From Brasilonema sp. CT11 (lineage in GTDB: Bacteria; Cyanobacteriota; Cyanobacteriia; Cyanobacteriales; Nostocaceae), in NCBI RefSeq assembly GCF_017982655.1, contig NZ_JABXYX010000085.1, positions 1-34,146 of the forward strand: a stretch of DNA of 34,146 nucleotides. Reading direction: 5' to 3'. Shown piece after piece: positions 9,301-20,300 of this stretch. How positions within the stretch are numbered: position 1 is the stretch's first letter; each line of letters opens with the position of its first letter. The notes under the pieces are model-generated. The model was not told the origin of the DNA. It ran no database searches and saw only the letters and a list, made by a program, of their open reading frames with translations. The translations under genes were made by a program, and so were the position numbers.

Positions 9301-12300
9301 TACCCCAAGCACAAGTAACACTCACAATTAGCGAACTACGTAGCGGCCTCAAGAAAAAGTTACCAGACTACATGGTTCCTTCGGCAATAGTCATCTTGGA
9401 GTCTTTACCGCTTACCCCCAACGCCAAAGTAGACCGTCGCGCCCTACCAGCACCAGAGCTAAGTAATGAATTATTAGAGAAATATGTCGCCCCGCGTACA
9501 CCCATTGAGGAAATGCTTGCACTCCTGTGGGCGCAAGTTCTGAAAGTAGAGCTTGTGGGCAGACATGACAACTTCTTTGAACTTGGAGGACACTCCCTAC
9601 TAGCAACGCAACTTATTTCCCGTGTGCGTAGCGGCTTGAAAGTAGAACTGCCATTGCGTTCGTTGTTTGCTGCACCAACAATTGCTGAATTAGCCCCAAA
9701 CATTCAAAGGTTACAGCAACAAAACCTAGAACTTGCTGCACCACCCATTTTAAAGCGGGCAAACAATGCACAACTACCACTGTCTTATGCTCAACAGCGT
9801 TTATGGTTTTTAGACCAGTTCGAGCCCAACAGTGCCTCATACAACATCCCCTTCGGGTTGCGTTTAGTAGGAACTGTTAATGTTGGAGCATTAGAACAAA
9901 GCTTAATTGAAGTTATTCATCGTCACGAAGCATTACGTACCAACTTCATCACAGTTGATGGACAAGCTTCTCAAATAATTGAAACAGAAACGAATTGGAC
10001 AGTTACAATTGTTGATTTAAAGCATTTACCCTTAACAGAAATTGAAATAGCTGCACAGCAATTAGTTCAACAACAAGCGCTTCTTCCTTTTGACTTAGCG
10101 TCGGATGCATTAATCAGAGCAACATTAGTAATGCTGTCTCCTACAGAACAGTGGTTATTAGTGTGTATGCACCACGTTGTCAGTGATGGTTGGTCAATAG
10201 GTGTATTTGTCCAAGAGTTACAAGTACTGTATAATGCTTATTCTCAAGGTGAACTATCCCCTTTAATACCACTGGCGATTCAGTACGCAGATTTTGCTAT
10301 TTGGCAAAGACAATGGTTGCAAGGCTTGGTACTTAAGAGCCAATTGAGTTACTGGCAAGAACAATTGGTAAACGCACCTACATTTTTGCCACTACCCACA
10401 GACAGACCCAGACCTGCTGTGCAGACTTTTAATGGCGCAAATATGGAGTTTGCCTTGTCTGTTGAACTCACTCAACAACTGACAAAACTAAGTCAAGAGC
10501 AAGGGGTGACTTTGTTTATGACGCTGTTAGCGGCGTATAACACATTACTTTACCGCTATACGGGACAAACAGATATTTTGGTGGGGACACCAATTGCTAA
10601 CCGCGATCGCACTGAGATAGAGGGATTAATTGGCTTTTTTGTCAATACTTTGGTGATGCGGACTGATTTATCTGAAAATCCCAGTTTTAACGAATTACTC
10701 CCCCGCATTCGAGAAATGGCGCTGTCCGCTTACGCTCATCAAGATTTGCCATTTGAAATGTTGGTGGAAGCATTGCAGCCAGAACGAGACTTGAGTCATA
10801 CACCACTGTTCCAAGTGATGTTCGTCCTCCAGAATGCTCCCATAGAAGTGGAGTTGACTGGGTTAACTGTCAGCTCATTACCAATAGAAGGTGCGATCGC
10901 CAAGTTTGATTTAACTTTAGCAATAGAGAATACTACCACTGGACTCGTGGGAGGATGGGAGTATAACACAGACTTGTTTGATGCGTCCACTATTGAACGG
11001 ATGACGGGGCATTTTGTAACACTGCTAGAAGGTATTGTTGCTAATCCCAAACAGCGCATTTCTCAATTATCAATACTCACAATATTTGAGCAACAGCAGT
11101 TATTAGTTGAGTGGAATGATACTCAAGTAGATTATCCAATAGATAAATGTGTACATCAGTTGTTTGAGGAGCAGGTTGAGCGCACACCCAATGCAGTTGC
11201 AGTGGTGTTTGAAAATCAAAAATTGACGTACCACGAGTTGAATTGTCGTGCTAACCAATTAGCCCATTACTTGCAGTCTTTGGGTGTAGGGGCGGATGTG
11301 CTGGTTGGGATATGTGTAGAACGCTCCTTAGAAATGGTGGTGGGATTACTTGGTATTCTCAAGGCGGGTGGTGCTTACGTGCCACTTGACCCTGAGTATC
11401 CCCAAGACCGTCTCTCGTTCACGCTTGCAGACGCTCAAGTTTCCGTGCTACTTACCCAACAGCATTTAGTTGAGTCTCTTCCTCAACATCAGGCGCGTGT
11501 AGTCCACTTAGATCAAGACTGGATTGCGATCGCTAAGTTTAGCCAGGAGAATCCAATTGCTGAGGTGCAAGCTAGTAACATAGCTTATGTTATTTATACT
11601 TCTGGCTCTACTGGTCAACCCAAGGGGGTAATACTATCTCACAGTAACCTTTGCAACCACATGTTCTGGATGCAAGCAACATTCCCCTTGACTGAAAAAG
11701 ACAAAGTACTGCAAAAAACTCCCTTTGGCTTTGATGCCTCAGTTTGGGAATTCTACGCTCCATTGTTAGCAGGTGGACAGTTGTTAATAGCTGAACCAGG
11801 AGGTCATACTGACAGTGCTTATCTCTTAAAGTTAATTGTCCAGCAGCAGGTAACTACTATTCAACTTGTTCCATCTTTGCTGCAAATGCTTTTAGAACAA
11901 GGAGGAATCGAAACTTGTCACTCCCTCAAATACGTATTCTGTGGCGGTGAAGCCTTACCTGTTACTCTGCAAGAAAGCTTATTAAGTAAACTAGATGTAC
12001 ATTTGCACAATCTCTACGGACCAACAGAGACTTGTATTGATGCAACTTTCTGGAATTGTCAGCGTGAGATTTATCCACAACTTGTCCCCATTGGTCGTCC
12101 AATTTCCAACACGCAAATCTACATACTCGACCAAAACTTACAACCAGTACCTGTGGGTGTACCAGGAGAACTGCACATTGGTGGTGCAGGATTAGCAAAA
12201 GGATACCTCAACGCAAGAGAGCTAACACTTGAAAGATTTATCCCCAACCCGTTTAACAAGTCAAAAGTTAAAAGTCAAAAGTCAAAATTATATAAAACAG

Positions 12301-14339
12301 GGGACTTAGCACGTTACCTACCAGATGGAAATATCGAATATCTGGGTCGCATCGACAACCAAGTAAAAATTCGGGGTTTCCGCATCGAGTTGGGAGAAAT
12401 TGAAGCAGCACTAAGCCAACATAGTGATGTGCAAACATCTGTAGTCATCATTCGCGAAGACATTCCCGGATATAAGCGCCTAGTCGCCTATATAGTACCG
12501 CAGCAACAGATAACACCCACAGTTAGCAAACTGCGTAGCTTCCTGAAAGAAAAGCTACCAGAATACATGGTACCAAGTGCGATCGTTACCCTAGAATCCC
12601 TACCGCTTACCACCAACGGCAAAATAGATCGTCGCGCCCTACCAGCACCAGAAGCACGCACAGGAATAGAAAGCAGCTTGGTAGCACCGCGCAACCTCAT
12701 TGAAGAAAAATTAGCCCAAATTTGGGCGCAAGTGTTAAGAGTAGAGCAAATAAGCATACACGATAACTATTTTGAACTAGGAGGAGATTCCATCCTCAGC
12801 ATTCAAATCATCAGCAGAGCAAAAGCTGCCGGAATAAAACTGACAATTAAACAACTATTTGCTAATCAAACCATCGCCCAATTAGCCACAGTTGCAGGCA
12901 CAACAAAAGCACTCTCAATTGAACAAGGATTAGTTACAGGGACATTCCCCCTAACACCAATTCAACATTGGTTTTTTGAGCAGAAATTACCAGATAAACA
13001 CCACTTCAATCAATCATTTCTCCTCACAGTACCATCAAACCTCAACCTAGAAATATTAGAGCAAGTATGGCAGCAATTACTAAAACATCACGATGCTTTA
13101 AGGCTAAGATTCACAACAGGCACAATATGGCAGCAGATTCATGCCGACCCAACTGATAACATTACTATCCCCCGTGTTGACCTATCAAAAGTTCCAGAAA
13201 CTGAGATAGAAACTGTCATTGAAACTACAGCCAATGAATTACAGGCGAGTTTAAATCTGTCAGAAAATCTAGTGCAAGTAGCATTTTTCTGGCTGGGTAT
13301 TGACAAAAAAGCCCGATTACTGATAATTATTCACCATCTCGTAGTAGACGGGGTTTCCTGGCGGATATTGTTAGAAGATTTGCAGACAGCTTACCAGCAA
13401 CTAAGTCAAGGCAAAACCATTCAACTACCTGATAAAACCACATCCTTCAAAGATTGGGCGCTACAACTTACAGAATATGCCCAGTCAGAAATTTTAAAAT
13501 CACAACTAGATTATTGGTTGAGTCGATCTTACGATGCAGTTGATTCCATCCCAGTAGATTATGGACAAGGAATAAACACAACTGCATCCGCTAGGATCGT
13601 ATCAGTATCATTAAACGAAGCCGAAACTCTTTCCCTCCTGCAAGATGTCCCGAAAGCTTACAAAACACAAATAAACGATATCTTGCTAACTGCCTTAGCG
13701 CTGGTGTTGAGCGGATGGACTAACTCTGACTCAGTGTTATTCAACTTAGAAGGTCATGGGCGAGAAGAGATTATCGCTGGTGTAGATTTATCACGCACTG
13801 TTGGTTGGTTTACAACAATTTTCCCAGTGGTTGTGGAACTGGGAATCATAGATGATATTGGTACTGCTTTAAAATCTGTCAAGGAACAATTACGTGTAAT
13901 TCCTAATAAAGGTATTGGCTATGGCTTATTGCGTTATCTAAATGTTGATGCAGAAATTAGCGCCCAACTAGAGAAAATTCCTCAAGCAGAAATTAGCTTT
14001 AATTATTTGGGACAGTTTGCTCAAGTTGTGAATACATCTTCTTTGATGCAAGTAGCTAATGAGCCGATGGGAAACAGCGAGAGTTTACAAGGTCAGCGCC
14101 ATTGTTTGATAGACATTAATGCTATCATTATTAACGAAAAACTACAAATAGATTGGACATACAGCAGCAATATCCATCAGCACGAAACAATTGAAAATAT
14201 TGCCCAAGAATTTGTCGAAACGTTGCAAGATATAATTGCTCATTGTTTATCACCGGAAAATGCAGGTTATACGCCCACGGATTTCCCATTAATTCAACTT
14301 AACCAACTAGAAATAGATCAGATATTTCAAAATCTATGA
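3315..14339 (+). CDS. ncpA: NRPS, three modules plus epimerase: Tyr-Gly-D-Gln (NcpA type)
   Basis: Peptide synthetase of 3674 residues with order C-A-T, C-A-T, C-A-T-E. Module 1: C from about residue 14, A 480-960, T with phosphopantetheine Ser1015. Module 2: C 1074 on (His1223-His1224 of HHTVCDG), A 1558-2040, Ser2094. Module 3: C 2154 on (His2286-His2287), A 2613-3105, Ser3159 in LGGDS, the form usual before an epimerase. E starts near 3208, with HHLVVDG at 3340. Pocket residues (235, 236, 239, 278, 299, 301, 322, 330, 331) aligned by hand to GrsA are DASTIAAVC (Tyr), DILQLGLIW (Gly) and DAWQFGLID (Gln). The first C domain reads HQIVGDF at 149-155, so the catalytic second His is Gln. The C-terminal tail TPTDFPLIQLNQLEIDQIF resembles a communication domain for the next protein. 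The stop overlaps the ncpB start by 4 nt. Specificities come from memory of published codes, and the identity with NcpA comes from the combined pattern. Confidence 0.93.
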   Translation: MRILSQSTDQAATYPLSHGQKALYYLYQLAPMGAAYNVTYAAKLVTNLDIPALKQAAQALVERHPVLRTTFATVDGEPVQTVHENQQIDFNIQEAFDFSQDHLNNWLSEKSDRPFNLEQGPILHFDLLINHIKTDKLAKKEYILLITLHQIVGDFWSLEIMTGELRALYKAIATGEAAQLSAQNYQYQDYVNWSEQMLASSDGESLWTYWQQQLSGELPLLNLPTDRPRPQIQTYNGASRFFTIEEELRQLLTELATKEGASLYILLLTALQILLLRYTNQEDILIGSSMVNRSRSEFENIVGHFTNPVVLRGDLSGKPTFQELLRRSHSCVLNALDHQDYPFPLLVEQLQPVRNSSFSPLYQVALVWDRFHQSIDIDGLILESLILESKEAAFDITLTILEETSSLNGTWNYNTDLFDDSTIARMMGHFLTLLEAIVANPQQRIDQLPLLTQSEERQLLIEWNDTQVDYAQDKCIHQLFEEQMKRTPDAVAVVFENQQLTYHELNCRANQLAHYLRSLGVGADVLVGICVERSLEMVVGLLGILKAGGAYVPLDPEYPQDRLSFMLEDAQVPVLLSQHQLLDRLPEYQAKLICLDEVWSEILPNEQNNPIEVVTPTDLANVIYTSGSTGKPKGVMIEHSGLCNLAQAQIQIFGLSGDSRVLQFASFSFDACISEILMALGSGARLYLGTKDSLMPGMPLIERFRDDGITHVTLPPSALAVLPTEELPTLQAIIVAGEACPLELMRQWSKSRYFFNAYGPTEASVCAAIAKCTPLDQKISIGRPISNKQIYILDQNLQPVPVGVPGELHIGGVGLARGYLNRPELTQEKFIPNPFNNRTKGATQNSKLYKTGDLARYLPDGNIEYLGRIDNQVKIRGFRIELGEIEATLSQHPHVQASCVIAREDAPGDKRLVAYIVPQPQVTPTISELRSFLKEKLPEYMVPSAFVILECLPLTPNGKINRRALPAPEPSSELSEKYVAPHTPIEEILALIWQQVLKVELVGRDDDFFELGGHSLLGTQFISRVRTRLKVELPLRELFSAPTIAQLAPSIQQLQQQDIELSAPPILKRVENAEIPLSFAQQRLWFLDQLELNSASYNLSIGLRLVGTLNIAALEQSLIEIIHRHEALRTNFVTVDGKPLQIIQTVTNWTVRVVDLQHLSTPLLSEVAGGASASAEVTEQKTAAQKLLEQQAIEPFDLAHDALIRATLVVLSPTEHWLSVCMHHTVCDGWSIGVFVQELAALYNAYSIGQPSLRDATRTPLLPLPIQYADFAIWQRQWLVGEVLQNQLSYWEKQLANAPTFLPLPTDRPRPAVQTFNGSYHVFALSVELTQQLEKLSQQQGVTMFMTLLAAYNALLYRYTGQEDILVGTPIAYRDRTELEGLIGFFVNTLVMRTQVSGDGSFNELLPRIREMALSAYAHQDLPFEMLVEALQPERDLSHTPLFQVMFVLLNAPMSEIELTELSVTGLPIGITTAKFDLTLSMENTPGGLFGWWEYNTDLFDSSTIERMTGHFVTLLEAIVANPSERISQLPMLTASEQQQLLVEWNDTGVNYPQDKCIHQLFEEQVQRTPDAVAVVFENQQLTYHELNCRANQLAHYLLSLGVGADVLVGICVERSLEMIVGLLGILKAGGAYIPLDPEYPQERLRFILEDAQVSVLLSQQHLVEKLPECQAQLISLDTNWQLISQLSQENPITDIQASNLAYVIYTSGSTGQPKGVQISHQSVNNFLSAMQQRPGITKQDTLLAITTISFDIAALEIFLPITVGASMVIARRDVTLDGRELFDLLVKSKATIMQATPATWRLLLDSNYQFSDLKILCGGEALPWDLVNQLLAKSASLWNLYGPTETTIWSTVCQLESHDSLISIGRPIDNTQIYILDQNLQPVPVGVPGELHIGGAGLARGYLNRPELTQEKFIPNPFEEAGGSKLYKTGDLARYLLDGNIEYLGRIDNQVKIRGFRIELGEIETALSQHPHVQASCVIAREDAPGDKRLVAYIVPQAQVTLTISELRSGLKKKLPDYMVPSAIVILESLPLTPNAKVDRRALPAPELSNELLEKYVAPRTPIEEMLALLWAQVLKVELVGRHDNFFELGGHSLLATQLISRVRSGLKVELPLRSLFAAPTIAELAPNIQRLQQQNLELAAPPILKRANNAQLPLSYAQQRLWFLDQFEPNSASYNIPFGLRLVGTVNVGALEQSLIEVIHRHEALRTNFITVDGQASQIIETETNWTVTIVDLKHLPLTEIEIAAQQLVQQQALLPFDLASDALIRATLVMLSPTEQWLLVCMHHVVSDGWSIGVFVQELQVLYNAYSQGELSPLIPLAIQYADFAIWQRQWLQGLVLKSQLSYWQEQLVNAPTFLPLPTDRPRPAVQTFNGANMEFALSVELTQQLTKLSQEQGVTLFMTLLAAYNTLLYRYTGQTDILVGTPIANRDRTEIEGLIGFFVNTLVMRTDLSENPSFNELLPRIREMALSAYAHQDLPFEMLVEALQPERDLSHTPLFQVMFVLQNAPIEVELTGLTVSSLPIEGAIAKFDLTLAIENTTTGLVGGWEYNTDLFDASTIERMTGHFVTLLEGIVANPKQRISQLSILTIFEQQQLLVEWNDTQVDYPIDKCVHQLFEEQVERTPNAVAVVFENQKLTYHELNCRANQLAHYLQSLGVGADVLVGICVERSLEMVVGLLGILKAGGAYVPLDPEYPQDRLSFTLADAQVSVLLTQQHLVESLPQHQARVVHLDQDWIAIAKFSQENPIAEVQASNIAYVIYTSGSTGQPKGVILSHSNLCNHMFWMQATFPLTEKDKVLQKTPFGFDASVWEFYAPLLAGGQLLIAEPGGHTDSAYLLKLIVQQQVTTIQLVPSLLQMLLEQGGIETCHSLKYVFCGGEALPVTLQESLLSKLDVHLHNLYGPTETCIDATFWNCQREIYPQLVPIGRPISNTQIYILDQNLQPVPVGVPGELHIGGAGLAKGYLNARELTLERFIPNPFNKSKVKSQKSKLYKTGDLARYLPDGNIEYLGRIDNQVKIRGFRIELGEIEAALSQHSDVQTSVVIIREDIPGYKRLVAYIVPQQQITPTVSKLRSFLKEKLPEYMVPSAIVTLESLPLTTNGKIDRRALPAPEARTGIESSLVAPRNLIEEKLAQIWAQVLRVEQISIHDNYFELGGDSILSIQIISRAKAAGIKLTIKQLFANQTIAQLATVAGTTKALSIEQGLVTGTFPLTPIQHWFFEQKLPDKHHFNQSFLLTVPSNLNLEILEQVWQQLLKHHDALRLRFTTGTIWQQIHADPTDNITIPRVDLSKVPETEIETVIETTANELQASLNLSENLVQVAFFWLGIDKKARLLIIIHHLVVDGVSWRILLEDLQTAYQQLSQGKTIQLPDKTTSFKDWALQLTEYAQSEILKSQLDYWLSRSYDAVDSIPVDYGQGINTTASARIVSVSLNEAETLSLLQDVPKAYKTQINDILLTALALVLSGWTNSDSVLFNLEGHGREEIIAGVDLSRTVGWFTTIFPVVVELGIIDDIGTALKSVKEQLRVIPNKGIGYGLLRYLNVDAEISAQLEKIPQAEISFNYLGQFAQVVNTSSLMQVANEPMGNSESLQGQRHCLIDINAIIINEKLQIDWTYSSNIHQHETIENIAQEFVETLQDIIAHCLSPENAGYTPTDFPLIQLNQLEIDQIFQNL
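6802..6845 (+). repeat. In-frame small repeat inside ncpA condensation domain 2
   Basis: Compared with the other condensation domains of the cluster (for example HLPVTAQKTAAQKL in the last module), this one carries about 16 extra residues, PLLSEVAGGASASAE, at the same point. The inserted DNA begins TACTGAGCGA, contains GGCGGAGCC and ends AGAAGTA. The same start, middle and end recur in the insertion at 20427-20472. It is therefore a small dispersed repeat that entered the gene without breaking the frame. Confidence 0.7.
7068..7090 (+). repeat. 23-nt repeat in frame in condensation domain 2
   Basis: The sequence begins TCTCTACGAGAC and ends GCTACGCGAAC, encoding the extra residues SLRDATR between QP and TPLLPL. 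The other condensation domains read QPSPLLPL here. An identical 23-nt copy sits at the equivalent place in the last condensation domain of ncpB (24611-24633), and 13 nt of it (ACGCTACGCGAAC) occur again at 16127-16139. Confidence 0.8.
12258..12288 (+). repeat. AGTCAAA-type heptad repeat in an A-domain loop of module 3
   Basis: The loop between NPF and LYKTGD in adenylation domain 3 is encoded by AAGTCAAAAGTTAAAAGT followed by further AGTCAAA units, giving NKSKVKSQKSK. This is a run of 7-nt units of the kind known as STRR in heterocystous cyanobacteria, here translated in frame. The same loop carries different extra DNA in modules 1 and 5. Confidence 0.75.
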
Positions 14340-17300
14340 AATTAGAACTTAGCAAAACTGACCGCCAAAATATTGAAGATATTTATCCCTTATCTCCTAT
14401 GCAACAGGGGATGCTGTTTGAAAGTTTGTATGCTCCAGATTCAGGCGTATATTTTGAGCAGATAACTTGCATTTTGACGGGAAACCTAGATGTAAAAACC
14501 TTTGAGCAAGCTTGGCAGCACGTGGTAGCTCGGCATCCCGTCTTCCGCACAGCTTTCCTTTGGGAGTCTTTGAGCCAGCCAGTTCAAGTGGTGTATCGAC
14601 AGATAAATGTGACAGTCGAAACTTATGACTGGCGGGAGTTATCTACACTTGAGCAGCAACAGCAATTAGAGACTTTTCTGGATTCTGAGCGACAACAGGG
14701 TTTTCAAGTGTCGCAAGCGCCATTGATGCGTCTACATCTAATCCAGTTGGATGGGAATACTTATCAGTTTGTTTGGTGTCATCATCATTTATTACTTGAT
14801 GGCTGGTCGTCACCTTTAGTTTTCCAAGATCTGTTGGAGTTTTACCAAGCAATTTCTCAGGGTGAAAGTTTATCTAACATCGGAACTGTCAACTACCGCA
14901 ATTATATTGCTTGGTTACAGCAACAGGACCGAGATTTAGCTGATAAATTTTGGCGACAAAAACTCCAAGGTTTTACTACACCAACTCCTTTGACTGTAGA
15001 TAAACCATTGTCAATGCGCGAGCAGCATTTGGGCTACAGCGAACAACAAATTGACTTAACAGTGCCAGCGACAGCAGTAGTGATGTCTTTTGTTAGACAG
15101 CATCAATTGACGATGAGTAATTTGGTGCAGGCGACTTGGGGATTGTTGCTGTCTCGCTATAGCCAAGAAACAGATGTGGTTTTTGGTGCAACTGTGTCTG
15201 GTCGTCCGCCTGAACTTGTTGGTGTAGAGTCGATTGTAGGGTTATTTATCAATACTCTGCCAGTGCGAGTACAAATCTCCGAGCAGACTGAATTGTTGGG
15301 TTTATTGAAGGATTTACAGGCGCAACAGGTGGAGTCTGGGCAATTTTCCTATAGCTCATTGGCAGAGATTCAGAAGCTGAGTGATGTTCCCAAGGGTACG
15401 TCTTTGTTTGAGAGTATTGTTGTTTTTGAGAATTATCCTGTTGATACTGCTGTTCTACAAGGCAATAGCGATTTTTCCCTCTCGAATTTTAGGTGGATTG
15501 AACAAACAAATTATCCTCTGGCGGTTTTAGTTTCCCCTGGTGAGCAATTGTCGCCGAGGGTGATGTACGATGCTAGTCGATTTGAAGATGGAACGATTAG
15601 CCGGATGCTGGGTCATTTTAGAACAATGCTTGAGGTGATCGCTACTAATCCTCAGCAACGAATTTCCCAGTTGCTAATGCTAACAGAATCTGAGCAGCAA
15701 CAGTTATTAGTTGACTGGAATGATACCCAGGTAGATTACCCCCAAGATAAATGTATCCATAAGTTGTTTGAGGAGCAGGTAGAGCTTACACCCGATAATG
15801 TAGCAGTGGTGTACGAGAATCAACGTCTCACATACCACGAATTGAACAGCCGTGCTAACCAGTTGGCGCACTATCTGAAGTCTTTGGGTGTGAAAGCTGA
15901 TGCGTTGGTGGGGATATGTGTGGAGCGTTCCTTAGAAATGGTAGTGGGACTATTGGGGATTCTCAAGGCGGGTGGTGCTTATGTGCCACTTAACCCAGAA
16001 TATCCTCAAGAGCGATTGATCTTCATGCTTGAAGATACTCAGTTATCAGTCATATTGACTCAAGAAAAACTAGTTCATAAACTAGGCGATCGCCTCCGGC
16101 GCGACTTTGCTGATTCTCCAGAGGAAACGCTACGCGAACGCAAAGCTAATGTAATTTGCTTAGACTCAAACTGGGATATCATCAATCAACAAACACAACA
16201 AAACCCAACTACCAGCGTCAAAGCTGATAACTTAGCTTATGTAATGTACACCTCCGGTTCTACAGGTCAACCCAAAGGTGTGAGCATTGTCCATCGAAGT
16301 GTGGTTCGACTCGTCAAAAAAACCAATTATATCAGCATTTCTGCTGGTGATGTAATTGCACAAGCCTCAAATCACGCCTTCGATGCTGCTACCTTTGAAA
16401 TTTGGGGAGCGTTACTGAACGGAGCGCGGTTAGTAGGCGTGAGCAAAGATTTAGCACTTTCGCCTTCAGCTTTCGCAGTCTTTATGCGATCGCAAAGTAT
16501 CAGCGTGTTATTCTTGACAACTGCATTGTTCAATCAAATTGCTCAAGAAGTTCCCTCTGCTTTCAATTCACTACGGCATCTTCTGTTTGGCGGCGAGGCT
16601 GTCGATCCTAAATGGGTTAAAGAAGTACTCAAAAATGGTGCGCCGCAGCGACTGCTCCATGTTTATGGACCAACAGAGAATACAACATTTAGTTCCTGGT
16701 ACTTGGTGCAGGATGTGCCAGAAGGCGCGACAACTATTCCCATCGGGCAGCCAATTTCCAACACACAAATCTATTTGTTAGATTCCCAACTACAACCAGT
16801 AGGTATTGGTGTACCGGGAGAATTATACATAGGGGGAGATGGTTTAGCTAAGGAATACCTTAACCGCACCGAGTTAACACAAGAAAAATTCATCCCCAAC
16901 CCCTTTAGTTCTGACCTCAATTCACGTCTCTACAAAACCGGGGATAAAGCACGTTACTTAAGCGATGGCAATATTGAATACTTATATCGTATTGATAACC
17001 AAGTAAAAATACGTGGGTTAAGGATTGAGTTGGGCGAAATTGAAGCAGTCCTGAGCCAACACAGCGATGTGCAGGTATCTTGTGTCATTGTTCGCGAAGA
17101 TACCCCTGGAGATAAACGTTTAGTCGCCTACATCGTAACCCATCAAGACTGTCAACCTACGATGGGCGAAATACGTCAATTCCTCAAAGCAAAGCTGCCA
17201 GATTACATGATACCAAGTGCAATAGTTATCTTGGAATCTTTCCCTTTGACTTCCAACGGCAAAGTAGACCGCCGCGCCCTGCCAAAGCCAGACTTGGACA

Positions 17301-20300
17301 CCGCACTCGAAGAAAAATATGTCGCCCCGCGTACACCAATTGAGGAAATGCTTGCACTCCTGTGGACGCAAGTTTTGAAAGTAGAGCCAGTGGGTATTTA
17401 CAATAATTTCTTTGAACTTGGGGGACACTCACTGTTAGCAACGCAACTAGTTTCACGCATCCGCACTAGCTTCAAAGTAGAACTACCATTGCGTTCGTTA
17501 TTTGCTGCACCAACAATTGCGGAATTAGCGCCATTGATTCAACGGTTACAACAAGACTTAGAACTTGCCGCACCACCCATCTTCAGGCGGGCAGAAAATG
17601 CAAATTTACCACTGTCTTATGCTCAACAGCGGTTGTGGTTTTTAGATCAGTTCGAGCCGAACAGTTCTTTCTATAATATCCCCATTGGTTTGCGTTTAGT
17701 CGGAACTCTGAATGTTGTTGCCTTAGAAGAAAGCTTAATTGAAATTATTCATCGCCACGAAGCATTACGCACTAAATTCATCACAGTTGATGGACAAACT
17801 GCTCAAATCATTCATAATTGGAGGGAACAGGAAAATATACCTTGGACACTATCAGTTGTGGAGTTGCAGCATTTACCTTGGAGAGAACAAGAAATAGCTG
17901 CACAGAAATTAGTCCAACAACAAGCAATTGAGTCTTTTGACTTAGCGTCAGAAGTATTAATTAGAGCAACATTAGTGGTGCTGTCCGAGACAGAACATTG
18001 GTTAACCGTATGTATGCACCACATTGTCAGTGATGGTTGGTCAATGGGTGTATTTGTCGAGGAGTTACAAGCACTCTACAATGCTTATTCTCAGGGTCAA
18101 CCATCACCCCTGTTGCCACTACCAATTCAGTACGCAGATTTTGCAATTTGGCAAAGACAATGGTTAGTCGGGGAAGTACTACAAAACCACTTGAGTTACT
18201 GGCTTCAACAGTTAGCAAACGCACCCACATTCTTGCCACTACCCACAGACAGACCCAGATCGGCTGTGCAGACTTTCAATGGCGCACATCTGGAGTTTGC
18301 CCTGTCTGGTGAACTAACTCAACAACTGAGCAAACTGAGTCAACAGCTTGGGGTAACTTTGTTTATGACTTTGTTAGCGGCATATAATACTTTGCTTTAC
18401 CGCTACACAGGACAAACAGATATTTTGGTGGGGACACCAATTGCTAATCGCGATCGTACTGAGATAGAAGGGTTAATTGGCTTTTTTGTCAATACTTTAG
18501 TGATGCGGACAGATTTAGCAGGCAACCCCAGTTTTAACGAATTACTCCCGCGTATCCGGGAAATGGCACTGTCCGCCTACGCTCATCAAGATTTGCCCTT
18601 TGAAATGCTAGTGGAAGCATTGCAGCCAGAACGAGATCTTAGCCATACACCACTGTTCCAAGTGATGTTCGCTCTCCAAAACGCTCCCATATCTGAAATA
18701 GAGTTAACTGGGTTAAATGTCAGTGACTTGCCCATAGAAAGTTCCACAGCAAAGTTTGATCTGACCTTATCAATGGAAAACACTAGCACTGGACTAGTGG
18801 GAGGGTGGGATTATAACACTGACTTGTTTGATAGCAGTACCATTGAGCGCATGACTGGTCATTTTGTGAAACTACTTGAAGCAATTGTGGCGAATCCCCA
18901 AGAGCGCATTTCTCAATTACAAATACTCACAGCATCTGAACAGCAACAGTTATTAATTGAATGGAATGATACTCAAGTAGACTACGCCTGCGATAAATGT
19001 ATACATCAATTATTTGAAGAACAAGTGGAGCGTACCCCCAATGCAGTGGCGGTGATGTTTGAGAATCAACAATTGACGTACCACGAGTTGAATTGTCGTG
19101 CTAACCAGTTGGCGCATTACTTGCAGTCAGTGGGAGTGTCCGCCGATGTGCTGGTGGGGATTTGTGCCGAGCGCTCTTTTGAGATGATCGTGGGATTACT
19201 TGGTATTCTTAAGGCAGGTGGGGCTTACGTACCACTTGATCCAGAGTATCCCCAAGACCGTCTGAGTTTTATGCTCGAAGACACTCAAGTTTCCGTGCTA
19301 CTTACCCAACAGCATCTAGTTAAGAAATTACCTGAACATCAAGCGCGTGTCCTTTGCTTGGATACCGACTGGGAGATCATTACCCAATCGGTATCTAAGC
19401 AAAATCCAATCACTGGCATGCAAGCTACTAACTTGGCTTATGTAATTTACACTTCGGGTTCCACCGGAAAGCCTAAAGGAGCGATAAATACGCATCTAGG
19501 GATTTGCAATCGCCTCCTGTGGATGCAGCAAGCATATCAATTAACAGAAATAGACTGCGTTTTACAGAAAACTCCTTTCAGCTTTGATGTCTCGGTTTGG
19601 GAGTTTTTCTGGCCGTTAATGACTGGAGCGCGTTTAGTTGTAGCGAAACCAGGTGGACATAAAGATAGTGGTTACTTGGTCAAAGTAATACTAGAACAGC
19701 AAGTTACTACACTGCATTTTGTTCCTTCGATGCTCCAGATTTTTCTAGAAGAACAAGGTTTAAAAGATTGCAGTAGCTTGAAACAAGTTATTTGTAGTGG
19801 CGAAACACTGCCTTTAGAACTTCAGGAACGCTTTTTCGCTTGTTTAGGGTGTCAATTGCATAATCTCTACGGGCCGACAGAAGCGGCAATTGACGTCACC
19901 TTCTGGGAATGTCAATCAAAGAGCAATTTGAAAACTGTGCCTATTGGTCGCCCAATTTCCAATACGCAAATTTACATACTCGACCAAAACTTACAACCAG
20001 TACCTGTGGGTGTACCAGGAGAGTTACACATCGGTGGTGCAGGATTAGCAAGAGGATACCTCAACGCAACAGAGTTAACACAAGAGAAATTCATCCCTAA
20101 CCCCTTCAGTGGAAGTAGGGATGCAGGGGAGCAGAGGAGCAGAGGGTTAAGGGAGCGGAGGAGAAAAATAGCCCAATCTCCAGTCCCCAGCCACCGCCTG
20201 TATAAAACCGGAGATTTGGCTCGTTATCTACCAGATGGCAATATCGAATATCTGGGACGTATCGACAACCAAGTAAAAATCCGTGGATTCCGCATCGAAT

